Source: an uncultured Bacteroidia bacterium
GTDB lineage: Bacteria; Bacteroidota; Bacteroidia; Bacteroidales; F082
DNA length: 64,000 nt
Assembly (NCBI GenBank): GCA_902799345.1
Contig: CADBZW010000004.1
Coordinates: 159,054 to 223,053, forward strand
Direction: 5' to 3'
Both the position numbers and the translations under genes were made by a program. Below are positions 27,855 to 35,998 of this stretch, in pieces (within the stretch, counting starts at the first letter, position 1; the number at the start of each line of letters is the position of its first letter). The notes beneath the pieces are model-generated. The model saw only the letters and a list, made by a program, of their open reading frames with translations, had not been told where the DNA came from and made no database searches.

Positions 27855-30800
27855 TTAATACTCTCCAATAGAAACAATTTGACCAATATGATTAATTCGA
27901 ACTTTTACAATTCCACGAAGCCCTTCAGCATTTCTAACCCTTTTCCAAGTGATATCCCTTAAAAAAGTATTTTCGTCCACAATTGTTTCAAGATGATGCC
28001 TAAAATAATAGTCTTTTGTCGCCATTTTCTGAACCCTAAACAAATTAGGGCTAATCAAAGCATAATTCTCGGGATTTTTATACCAAACCTCATCATAGTA
28101 CAAAGGATTGAAAACTAAATTGCCTTGCTCGTCATAACGAGGAAACACGAAATACTCATTTTGCTTCATGGTAAACATGAATCGCCAGCCTTCCTCTTTC
28201 TTGTATTCCTTGTCGACAATTGGGAAACCTTGTATAGCTCGCGATGTTGCTTCATAGAACGACACGATTACTTCATCCAACTCATATTGCGGTTCGCCCT
28301 TGCCGTCCAACAATTGCTGTCCATTCTTATCCAATTTAGGCTTACGGTAAATAGCCACATGATGGTTATTGCCCGTATTCACAAAGTCAACGGGTTGAGT
28401 TTTTCCTTTTTCATCCAAAATCAATTGACCGTCTTTGTCGCGTTTGTCGTGAAGTGATTCAGCATTACTAATGCCCGTAATAGTAACCCGCTTTATGGCA
28501 ATACCCTTTTCTTTATTGAGCCAAATGGGATTGTCATCCAGATTGGAGAATGCTTTCTTAGCATCGCCTCCAAAAGTATCCAAACGCTCTTGAAGAATTT
28601 GACGGGTATGAGCATCGACTACTTTTTCAACCTTCAAATCAGGTGTTATTTCTTTCCTAATAGTATAGATAGTTTCAAAAGTCACAGTCTTAATCTTCTC
28701 GGGAACTTGAATCGTATGCAAATCATTCAACCAGACCGGATTCTTCTCCAATGAATTTTTCCCTGTAAAAGCCTTTTTAGCATCACCATCACACTGCTGC
28801 AAACGGGCAAGAAGTGCTTCACGATACCGCTTATTTGTTACGGTATTGATCTTTTCGACATTAAAAGAAGCATTCACCTTTTCTTCTTTGGTAACATATC
28901 TCTTGCAACTACCGAAAACAGTTTCCAAATGCAACTGCCCTCGAGGTGTAAGTTGTATCTTCTTGTTTCTTCCATTCTTGGTTTTGGACACGTTCACGTT
29001 TTGTGTAACCACCTTGTTTTTCGCTTTAATTGATACCAAGATAGCTTCCAGTTGCCGTTTCGCCTCAGCCCTAAACTCTTCCAAAGGCATAGGAGCATTG
29101 AATCGAAGCTTACCGTGACTATCACGATGCAATTCTTTTCTTTCAATAGCATACACCGCAGCTGAACGCTGGTCTTTGTCAAGCAAAGAAAGTTCAACCA
29201 TATCCAAATCAATATAATCATCTACACCTTTTTGAACCCTTGCATTCAAATTGTTCAAATATTGAATGAAACTACGTTTTGTAAAGGCAATCGTCAAGGC
29301 ATCCATGGCATGATGACGATGGTCATTACGCTTGGTCCAATCCTTGATTCGGCGAATACGCTGTCCATCACGGCCTTCGATGATTTCTGTAAGTCCTAAT
29401 TGGTTGTATTTATCCCAATTAAGCTCCTGCATCACATCAACCAGTTGCCAATCCTCACGTAAACGATCGGTAATGCTACCTGTGGTCGGAACAACAAAAC
29501 GCACTATCTCCTCCAATATCTCACGCGCTTTCTTGGCAATGTATTGTGAATCACGCAAGTCTCGATTAATAAAACCACTTGGAATATCAGCCTCTTTCAT
29601 TAAGAGTTTATCTCTTTTGGTCTTGCTTATAACCTTTTTGTTATATAAGTTCTCAATCCTATTAACGTACTCTTCTGCGCCTTGTGCTCCGTATTTTTCA
29701 TTCACAAAATCCATTGCCGTGGCATTGCCTTTGTCGAGATTAACCTGACGAACTTCGAGCGTCTTGTTTGAAAACGAATCGTCAAACAACTTAGCTTGAG
29801 GGATGATATGTTCAATGTCAAATTCCTTACTGAACAACTTCTCACGAGGAATGTAGGTATTGGAATACAATGTCTTATATCCATTCATTTCAAGTTCCTC
29901 ATAGAGCTTATACCTTATGATGTCATTGCGGCTAACGTGTTCCAAATTGAAAGGTTCTCCTTGCAATACTTTTACATACCCTTCGTGCAGCCTAGTTGTT
30001 TCATTGATTGACTTAGTCATTTCCTCGCGTTCCTTGGCCGACTTTTTCAATTCACGAGCTAATTCGATACGTATTTCATCAGGTTTTCCATATTCATCAA
30101 TGATAGCGTTCACCACATTTACCATCTGGTTCAAAATCTTCTCCACCACTGGATTTCGCAAGCTATTACGAGGCAATAAATCCAATTTGTCTTTCAACAC
30201 TTTGTTTTCAATCTCCTCTTTAGTGAACGAGTTCTTCGAATGTCGATAACCAGCATATTCACAGGCTACACTATATTCAAGTCCATCTTTCAAATGGGGA
30301 AGAATCTTACGGATGGCTTTACTACTTAAGTTGCCATAATCATCCGGGAAAACCACTCCTGCCAAAATTGTAGCAAAATCTTTGTCAAAGCCAAACTGGT
30401 CATGCAATTTTTGGATGAGGTTTGCATTACCCAACTCCGACTTGTCGCCCTCATACGAGTACAACAAATGCCATAATTTGAACATAGGCTGCTGTTCCAA
30501 GGCATGGCCTTCAAGACTTGAATCAAAATACAATATTTCTGTATTGATTCCCAATCCAGCAAACACCTCAACGACACTCTCAATAATCTTACTCGATGAC
30601 ATTTTTGTAAAATCCAGGTCATCATGACCACTCATTTCGATGATGGTCTTATAAGCTTCCAGCAACTCTGCTTGTGTTTGATTGCCTTCCAAGTCTTTAT
30701 AATTAAGGTCGTAATCTTTTTGATTGCCAAATAACAATTTCAGTGCTTCTGCCTTAGAAATTTTCTCGCGATAATTGAGTTCTGCAAATAGTTTTTCCTT

Positions 30801-32114
30801 CTCTTCTTGGAACAAGAAACGTTTTGGCGTTGTTTTTCCCCACACCTGCATGTTGTTCAAAACCTGCCAAATCTTGAATTCTTGGAACAAGGGTGAAGAT
30901 TTAGGGCACACGCGCAAACCTATTGTCTTGGTCTTCTTTTTGCCATCAATCTCCACTTCAATTTGACGGCTCTCAAACTCACAAAAAGAGATTAAACCTT
31001 TTTGGGATTTAAGTGGCCTCTGATAAAAAATGACGATGTCACGTATTTCTTTCTTCAGTTCAGGATTCAATTCCTTATGAAATTTGGCTTGTGTTTTCCA
31101 AATTGTCTCAAACTCATTAAGATAATCTTGCCGATAGAACACTTGGTTCTTCAAACTATAATTTGGGTTCTTCTCCAGCTGTGCCATTTGATATTGGCCA
31201 ATAGTTTGATGATTGAAATACAATGCTTTACTTCTATCGCTAATGTCGCCAAGATAACCGCTGGCATTGCTAATTTGACCATTGACTTCTTGAAGTACAA
31301 CCATCAATTCTTCCAAACCCAATTTTTGCGTAAGCGCATCAACCCGCCATTGGTAGTTTTCTATCTTCAAATCTTGACCTTTTGTAGAACGTTTTACCCC
31401 TTCTATTTTGAACAATCCAATGCAAAGAGACCAAGTCTGTTTCTTATTCTTCCCAATCAATTCATTAAACAATTTGTCCGTGAGCAATGTCGGATAATAT
31501 TGTTTTTGACTCGCCCAAATTCTCTCAAACTCGTTTTGCAAATCAGAACGATAAAACTCAGGCAAATAACGTTTACCACTTTTTAGCAATTGCAATGAAA
31601 GCTGTCCTGGCGTTAGGTTTTCTTCATACAACTTTTTGGCTATCTCCATTCCATCAATTAGTTGTCCTTCTTCTGTAGACTTTGCTTTGCGGCTGCTTTT
31701 GTATCCTCTTTTCTTATTAATCATCAATAATACTCGAGCAAATTCTTCCAAGGAAATCTCTTTGGAAGCAGCTTTAGCCCTCAAACGATAGATTTCAAAA
31801 GTGGTTTTGTTTCCATTTTCCGACAACACAGTCTCATCATCAATAAAACCACTCTCTTTTAAAACTTCTATCAAATTCTCACGACGCAATTTGTACCTTT
31901 GAAGATTTCGTCGCATACTGCGTTTTAATGTGCGAGTTGCATTAGTAGTAATTGGTTTTCCTTTCTCAAAATTGGTTTGCTCATCTACCGTCAAGGGGTT
32001 AACCCTAACTCCCAATTTTATGATTGATGATTTTTCGGCTTCACTTTCAGCCTCATTCACCACAGCCCAGCCAATGCTGTTGGTGCCTAAGTCAAGTCCT
32101 AGTATTTTCTTCAT
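27855..32114 (-). CDS. cas9: Cas9 RNA-guided endonuclease, type II-C
   Basis: 1419 residues. RuvC-I is KKILGLDLGTNSIGWAVV (Asp8). An arginine-rich bridge helix follows (TRTLKRSMRRNLQRYKLRRENL). RuvC-II is IRIELARELKKS (Glu684). HNH is EFDIEHIIPQAKLFDDS (His769). RuvC-III is HHAMDALTIAFTKRS (Asp938). All catalytic residues are present, so both strands should be cut. No csn2 or cas4 is nearby, making the operon cas9-cas1-cas2 (II-C). The protein is longer than Neisseria or Campylobacter II-C Cas9, the extra length lying in the recognition lobe and a long C-terminal PAM-interacting part. The likely promoter is at 32146-32153, 32 bases before the ATG. Confidence 0.98.
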   Translation of the reverse strand: MKKILGLDLGTNSIGWAVVNEAESEAEKSSIIKLGVRVNPLTVDEQTNFEKGKPITTNATRTLKRSMRRNLQRYKLRRENLIEVLKESGFIDDETVLSENGNKTTFEIYRLRAKAASKEISLEEFARVLLMINKKRGYKSSRKAKSTEEGQLIDGMEIAKKLYEENLTPGQLSLQLLKSGKRYLPEFYRSDLQNEFERIWASQKQYYPTLLTDKLFNELIGKNKKQTWSLCIGLFKIEGVKRSTKGQDLKIENYQWRVDALTQKLGLEELMVVLQEVNGQISNASGYLGDISDRSKALYFNHQTIGQYQMAQLEKNPNYSLKNQVFYRQDYLNEFETIWKTQAKFHKELNPELKKEIRDIVIFYQRPLKSQKGLISFCEFESRQIEVEIDGKKKTKTIGLRVCPKSSPLFQEFKIWQVLNNMQVWGKTTPKRFLFQEEKEKLFAELNYREKISKAEALKLLFGNQKDYDLNYKDLEGNQTQAELLEAYKTIIEMSGHDDLDFTKMSSSKIIESVVEVFAGLGINTEILYFDSSLEGHALEQQPMFKLWHLLYSYEGDKSELGNANLIQKLHDQFGFDKDFATILAGVVFPDDYGNLSSKAIRKILPHLKDGLEYSVACEYAGYRHSKNSFTKEEIENKVLKDKLDLLPRNSLRNPVVEKILNQMVNVVNAIIDEYGKPDEIRIELARELKKSAKEREEMTKSINETTRLHEGYVKVLQGEPFNLEHVSRNDIIRYKLYEELEMNGYKTLYSNTYIPREKLFSKEFDIEHIIPQAKLFDDSFSNKTLEVRQVNLDKGNATAMDFVNEKYGAQGAEEYVNRIENLYNKKVISKTKRDKLLMKEADIPSGFINRDLRDSQYIAKKAREILEEIVRFVVPTTGSITDRLREDWQLVDVMQELNWDKYNQLGLTEIIEGRDGQRIRRIKDWTKRNDHRHHAMDALTIAFTKRSFIQYLNNLNARVQKGVDDYIDLDMVELSLLDKDQRSAAVYAIERKELHRDSHGKLRFNAPMPLEEFRAEAKRQLEAILVSIKAKNKVVTQNVNVSKTKNGRNKKIQLTPRGQLHLETVFGSCKRYVTKEEKVNASFNVEKINTVTNKRYREALLARLQQCDGDAKKAFTGKNSLEKNPVWLNDLHTIQVPEKIKTVTFETIYTIRKEITPDLKVEKVVDAHTRQILQERLDTFGGDAKKAFSNLDDNPIWLNKEKGIAIKRVTITGISNAESLHDKRDKDGQLILDEKGKTQPVDFVNTGNNHHVAIYRKPKLDKNGQQLLDGKGEPQYELDEVIVSFYEATSRAIQGFPIVDKEYKKEEGWRFMFTMKQNEYFVFPRYDEQGNLVFNPLYYDEVWYKNPENYALISPNLFRVQKMATKDYYFRHHLETIVDENTFLRDITWKRVRNAEGLRGIVKVRINHIGQIVSIGEY

Positions 32115-32145
32115 AAGTCAACTATTTATCAATTCAAATTTTTGT

Positions 32146-32153
32146 CAAAATTA
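32146..32153 (-). promoter_or_regulatory. -7 box for the cas operon
   Basis: TAATTTTG on the - strand, 32 bases upstream of the cas9 ATG. It lies 42 bases from, and diverges from, the tracrRNA -7 box. Confidence 0.65.
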
Positions 32154-32194
32154 GTATTTTTTTCAAAAAACTCTTGCAGTATTGGAAAAATACC

Positions 32195-32202
32195 TATTTT
32201 TG
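32195..32202 (+). promoter_or_regulatory. -7 box for tracrRNA
   Basis: TATTTTTG on the + strand. The start point expected about 6-8 bases later falls just before the anti-repeat. Confidence 0.7.
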
Positions 32203-32207
32203 CAGCA

Positions 32208-32294
32208 CAAGATATGCAGCAATTCACAATAAGGATTATTCCGTTGTGAAAACATCAAGTTCGGGGCGATTTCGGTCGCCTCGTCTTTTTTTGC
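32208..32294 (+). ncRNA. tracrRNA
   Basis: Begins with an anti-repeat at about 32208-32230 (CAAGATATGCAGCAATTCAC...). Its last 11 bases (GCAATTCACAA) pair without a break with repeat bases 2-12, then 11 more pairs form with repeat bases 13-26 around bulges (22 pairs in all). A nexus-like stretch (AAGGATTATTCC, 32231-32242) follows, then a hairpin GGCGA/TCGCC (32265-32280) and a T-run (32286-32292) acting as terminator. It guides crRNA maturation and Cas9 loading. It is transcribed divergently from cas9 and in the same direction as the array. The ends are predicted from sequence only. Confidence 0.88.
32265..32292 (+). terminator. Rho-independent terminator of tracrRNA
   Basis: Five-pair stem GGCGA/TCGCC with a six-base loop; after TCG, seven T follow. 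It also forms the 3' hairpin of the mature tracrRNA. Confidence 0.75.
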
Positions 32295-32387
32295 CCAAAT
32301 CTCGTCGCTTTTCATTCCTTTTTTCTTAATCCGCGCCAAAAATACAACCCATCTGTTTCAAAACATGAAACACTTACGATTTTTTTC

Positions 32388-32395
32388 TAATTTTG
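32388..32395 (+). promoter_or_regulatory. -7 box for the WYL regulator
   Basis: TAATTTTG, 21 bases before the ATG at 32416. It lies inside the longer open frame that starts at 32365 and so decides the start. Confidence 0.6.
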
Positions 32396-32415
32396 TCCCC
32401 AAAATACAATGGATT

Positions 32416-33318
32416 ATGAGAAACACCGACACTTTCAGACAGTACACGTGGCTTGTCAACACCATACAACGAGCCAAACGAATCAGCCTCGAACGTATCT
32501 GTCAACAATGGATCATCAGCGATTTAAACGACGGGAAGCCTTTATCTCGCACCACTTTCTACCGACTTCGGCAGTCCATCGGAGATATGTTTGGCATCCA
32601 TATCGAATGTGATAATCTGAACCAATACTACATCAGCAACCCAGAAACACTTTGTGACAACACCACCCAAAACTGGATGCTCCGCACACTTACGGTTAAT
32701 GGCATCTTATTAGATAGCCTCTCCATCAGAAACCAAATTTTACTGGAAGACATCCCCGCAGGCCTCGAACACCTCGAAACCATCATCACAGCCATCAAAT
32801 GCCACCACACCCTGCAAATGGGTTACCAGAAATTCAGCGACTCAGAGCCATACACCACTCTAATTGAGCCTTATTGCTTGAAACTTTTCCACCAACGCTG
32901 GTACCTGCTCGGCAAAAGCGAAAGGAAAGGCGGTGCCATGGCCATCTATGCCCTCGACCGTATGACGGAATTAACCGAAACAAATGCACCATACGAATTA
33001 GCCGTCGATTTCGACGCCGAGACCTTTTTCAAGAATTATTTCGGCGTGTTCATCGGTGAAGAAACCACTGTCCAACGCATTGTCTTACGAGCCTATTGCA
33101 AGATGCCCAACCTGCTGCACACTCTTCCCTTGCATCACTCACAAAAAGAAATAAGCAAGACCGACACATACACAGATTTTGAATACCATCTCGTCCCAAC
33201 CTTCGATTTCCGACAAGCCATTTTAAAAGAAGGCAATGAATTGGAAGTGGTCGAACCACTTTCGTTAAGAAATATGATTCATGATGAGTTGGTTGAGGCA
33301 TTGAAAAAATATGAATAG
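32416..33318 (+). CDS. WYL-domain transcriptional regulator
   Basis: 300 residues from the ATG at 32416 (MRNTDTFRQYTWLVNTIQRA). The N-terminal winged helix (about 5-75) has SRTTFYRLRQSIGDMFGIHI. The WYL domain (about 120-210) includes TLIEPYCLKLFHQRWYLLGKSERKGGAMAIYALDRM, where HQRWYLLG replaces the canonical WYL. A WCX-type C-terminus (about 220-300) ends SLRNMIHDELVEALKKYE. Such proteins are ligand-responsive DNA-binding regulators, several linked to CRISPR or phage defence. It lies directly after the tracrRNA, so control of cas9/tracrRNA is plausible but inferred. Its stop touches the stop of the convergent aldolase gene with no gap. Confidence 0.85.
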   Translation: MRNTDTFRQYTWLVNTIQRAKRISLERICQQWIISDLNDGKPLSRTTFYRLRQSIGDMFGIHIECDNLNQYYISNPETLCDNTTQNWMLRTLTVNGILLDSLSIRNQILLEDIPAGLEHLETIITAIKCHHTLQMGYQKFSDSEPYTTLIEPYCLKLFHQRWYLLGKSERKGGAMAIYALDRMTELTETNAPYELAVDFDAETFFKNYFGVFIGEETTVQRIVLRAYCKMPNLLHTLPLHHSQKEISKTDTYTDFEYHLVPTFDFRQAILKEGNELEVVEPLSLRNMIHDELVEALKKYE

Positions 33319-34350
33319 CTATTGCCTCTTCATCATCTCCCGCAACAGCCCCACAAACTGCGCGATGTCGTCCTCGGTGGTGTCGAACGCACACATCCAG
33401 CGGACCACGTCGGCGTCTTCGTCCCAGTCGTAGAAGAAGTAATGGTTTTGCAGTTCCTTCCACACCTTGCGAGGCAGCTGGGCAAACACACCGTTGGCCT
33501 GCACGGGATAGACGACCTTCACGCCGGGGATGTCCTTCACCGCCTTATAGAGCAGCTGCGCCATCTTGTTGGAGTGCTCGGCGTTGCGCTTCCATAGGTC
33601 GTTGTCGAAATAGGCGTCGAACTGCGCCGCGATGAAACGCATCTTCGAGCAGAGCTGCATGGCCTGCTTGCGGCGGTATTTGAAGTCGGGGCAGATGTCG
33701 GGGTTGAGCAGCACCACCGCCTCCCCCATCATCAGGCCGTTCTTGGTGCCACCAAACGACACGGCATCCACGCCAAGGTCGGTGGTCATCTCCTTGAAGG
33801 TGCAACCCAAGGCCACGGCGGCGTTGCCCAGACGGGCGCCGTCGATATGGACGTACATGTTGTATTCCCTCGCCAGCCCCACGATGGCCTTGATCTCGTC
33901 CAAGGTGTACAAGGTGCCGAGCTCCGTCGGCTGCGTGATGCTAATCAACTTGGGCTGCGAGTGGTGCTCGAAGCCGAAGCCATGCAAGCGCGTCTTGATC
34001 AGCTCGGGCGTCAGCTTGCCGTCGGGCGTGTCTACCGTCAGCAGGCGGCAGCCCACGACGCGCTGTGGCGCGCCACATTCGTCGACGTTGATATGGGCGG
34101 TCTCGGCACACACCACGGCCTCATGCGAATGGACCATGGCATCGATGCAAAGGGTGTTGCACCCCGTGCCGTTGAAGGCGAAAAACACCCTCGCCTGCTC
34201 GCCAAACAGCTGCTTGAACTTCCGTTCCGTTGCAGCACAATATTCATCATCGCCGTAGGCCAAGGCGTGTTCTTGGTTCACTCGGGCGATGGCTTCCAAC
34301 ACCTCGGGACATACGCCCGAATGGTTGTCGCTTCCGAATCCTCGTTTCAT
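33319..34350 (-). CDS. ltaE: Low-specificity L-threonine aldolase (PLP)
   Basis: 343 residues from the ATG at 34350 (MKRGFGSDNHSGVCPEVLEAIARVN). Fold type I PLP enzyme: GDDEYCAATERKFKQLFG, FFAFNGTGCNTLCIDAM, HIDGARLGNAAVALG (Asp binding the PLP ring) and SFGGTKNGLMMGEAVVL (Schiff-base Lys). It splits threonine or allo-threonine to glycine and acetaldehyde. An in-frame ATG 36 bases upstream (34386) would add MSTEQLPTEQLI, encoded by a CAGTTGTTCAGTTG repeat tract, so I prefer 34350. Confidence 0.92.
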   Translation of the reverse strand: MKRGFGSDNHSGVCPEVLEAIARVNQEHALAYGDDEYCAATERKFKQLFGEQARVFFAFNGTGCNTLCIDAMVHSHEAVVCAETAHINVDECGAPQRVVGCRLLTVDTPDGKLTPELIKTRLHGFGFEHHSQPKLISITQPTELGTLYTLDEIKAIVGLAREYNMYVHIDGARLGNAAVALGCTFKEMTTDLGVDAVSFGGTKNGLMMGEAVVLLNPDICPDFKYRRKQAMQLCSKMRFIAAQFDAYFDNDLWKRNAEHSNKMAQLLYKAVKDIPGVKVVYPVQANGVFAQLPRKVWKELQNHYFFYDWDEDADVVRWMCAFDTTEDDIAQFVGLLREMMKRQ

Positions 34351-34357
34351 AATCAGT

Positions 34358-34384
34358 TGTTCAGTTGGGAGTTGTTCAGTTGAC
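34358..34384. repeat. CAGTTG/TTCAGTTG short repeats upstream of ltaE
   Basis: Copies of TCAGTTG separated by short spacers, the same motif as at 35928-35963 and (opposite strand) 55130-55164. They lie in the 5' leader of ltaE. Confidence 0.5.
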
Positions 34385-34535
34385 ACGACCCATAGCCTAT
34401 ACCGTCATTGCGGACTTGATCCGCAATCTCCTGAACGAAAAGGGTATCCTTCTTGCTCAGGAGATGGCGGATGTCCCTCCGCCATGACGGTCATAGAAAG
34501 TATCGTTTTCTATTATCACAGAGTCTCATAGTCAA

Positions 34536-35921
34536 TTAAACCATCTTTTTTGCTTCTTCCAGTATCATATTGGCAAAGCGTTCGGCTTCGGCCTCGGTCT
34601 TGCCTTCGCTATAAATGCGGATGATAGGCTCAGTGTTCGACTTACGCAGATGCACCCAGCCTTCCTCGAAGTCGATCTTCACGCCGTCGATGGTGGTCAC
34701 CTGCTCGTTCTTGAACTTCTCGGCAAACTTGGCCAGGATGCCGTCCACATCGGTGGTAGGCGTCAGTTGGATCTTGTTCTTCGACATGAAATAGGCGGGA
34801 TACGTCTTCTTCAGTTCGGAGCACTTCACCTTCTTCTCGGCCAGCTGGGTGAGGAACAAAGCCGTGCCGACGAGGGCGTCGCGGCCATAGTGCAGCTCGG
34901 GATAGATGACGCCGCCATTGCCTTCGCCGCCGATGACGGCACCCACTTCCTTCATCTTCTCCACCACGTTGACCTCGCCCACGGCAGCGGCAAAGTACTG
35001 CTGTCCATGCTTTTGGGTGACGTCACGCAAGGCACGCGTCGACGACAGGTTGCTCACCGTCGGGCCGGGGGTGTGCTTCAGGATGAAGTCGGCCACCGAC
35101 ACCAAGGTGTATTCCTCGCCAAACAGCTCGCCGTCTTCCTTGACGAAGACCAGACGGTCGACGTCGGGGTCGACGACCACGCCGAAGTCGCAGCCCTGCT
35201 CCTTGACGTAGCGGCAGATGTCGGTGAGGTTCTGCGCCAACGGCTCAGGCGTATGGGCGAACTTGCCCGTAGGCTCGCAGTTGAGTTCGAGCACCTCTTT
35301 CACGCCGAGGGCACGCAGCATCTTGGGGATGGCGATGCCGCCCGTCGAGTTGACCGCATCCACGGCCACCTTGAAGTTGGCTTTCGCAATCACCTCCTTG
35401 TTGACCAGCGGCAGCTGGCACACCATCTCCACGTGTTTGTCCATCCAGCCATCCACCTGTTGATAGCTGCCGATTTCCTCGATCGGGACGAAGTCGAAGT
35501 CGTCTTTGGCGGCCACGTCGAGCAGCCAGGCACCTTCGGCGGCGGAGATGAACTCGCCCTTCTCGTTGAGGAGCTTCAGGGCGTTCCACTGGGCAGGGTT
35601 ATGGCTGGCCGTCAGGATGATGCCGGCGTCGGCTTTCAAGCCCGTCACGGCGATTTCGGTCGTCGGGGTGGTGCTCAGGCCGATGTCGAGCACGTCGGCG
35701 CCCATAGCTTGCAGGGTGCCACAGACCACCTGATTGACGAGGAATCCCGACAGGCGGGCGTCGCGGCCGACGACGATACGCGGGCGCTTCACCCCTTTAT
35801 GATGTTGCACGAATTTGACGAAAGCAGCGGTGAATTTCACCATGTCGATTGGCGTGAGGTTGTCGCCCGGCTGGCCGCCAATGGTACCACGGATGCCGGA
35901 TATGGATTTGATTAGGGTCAT
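34536..35921 (-). CDS. glmM: Phosphoglucosamine mutase
   Basis: 461 residues, alpha-D-phosphohexomutase fold. Start LIKSISGIRGTIGGQPGDNLTP; phosphoserine loop GIILTASHNPAQWNALKLL; metal loop VVDPDVDRLVFV; sugar loop GGEGNGGVIYP; phosphate loop LRKSNTEPIIRIYSEG. It converts glucosamine-6-phosphate to glucosamine-1-phosphate for UDP-GlcNAc and the cell wall. A phosphomannomutase activity cannot be excluded from sequence. It is not in an operon with glmS or glmU here. Confidence 0.9.
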   Translation of the reverse strand: MTLIKSISGIRGTIGGQPGDNLTPIDMVKFTAAFVKFVQHHKGVKRPRIVVGRDARLSGFLVNQVVCGTLQAMGADVLDIGLSTTPTTEIAVTGLKADAGIILTASHNPAQWNALKLLNEKGEFISAAEGAWLLDVAAKDDFDFVPIEEIGSYQQVDGWMDKHVEMVCQLPLVNKEVIAKANFKVAVDAVNSTGGIAIPKMLRALGVKEVLELNCEPTGKFAHTPEPLAQNLTDICRYVKEQGCDFGVVVDPDVDRLVFVKEDGELFGEEYTLVSVADFILKHTPGPTVSNLSSTRALRDVTQKHGQQYFAAAVGEVNVVEKMKEVGAVIGGEGNGGVIYPELHYGRDALVGTALFLTQLAEKKVKCSELKKTYPAYFMSKNKIQLTPTTDVDGILAKFAEKFKNEQVTTIDGVKIDFEEGWVHLRKSNTEPIIRIYSEGKTEAEAERFANMILEEAKKMV

Positions 35922-35927
35922 ATTTAT

Positions 35928-35989
35928 CAGTTGTTAGTTGTTCAGTTGTTCAGTTATTCAGTTGTAGAGACGCCGATTTATCGCGTCTC
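35928..35989. repeat. CAGTTGTT tandem tract plus hairpin upstream of glmM
   Basis: Four spaced CAGTTGTT-type units (about 35928-35963) are followed by a hairpin GAGACGC/GCGTCTC (35967-35973 with 35983-35989). The tract sits between the EEP gene end and glmM. The hairpin has no T-run on the - strand. Confidence 0.5.
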
Positions 35990-35998
35990 CACATTTTA

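Noticed and set aside
34650-35915. 421-codon open frame opposite glmM
   Set aside because: glmM on the - strand has all active-site motifs. The opposite frame is a His-, Val- and Asp-rich shadow with no known domain.
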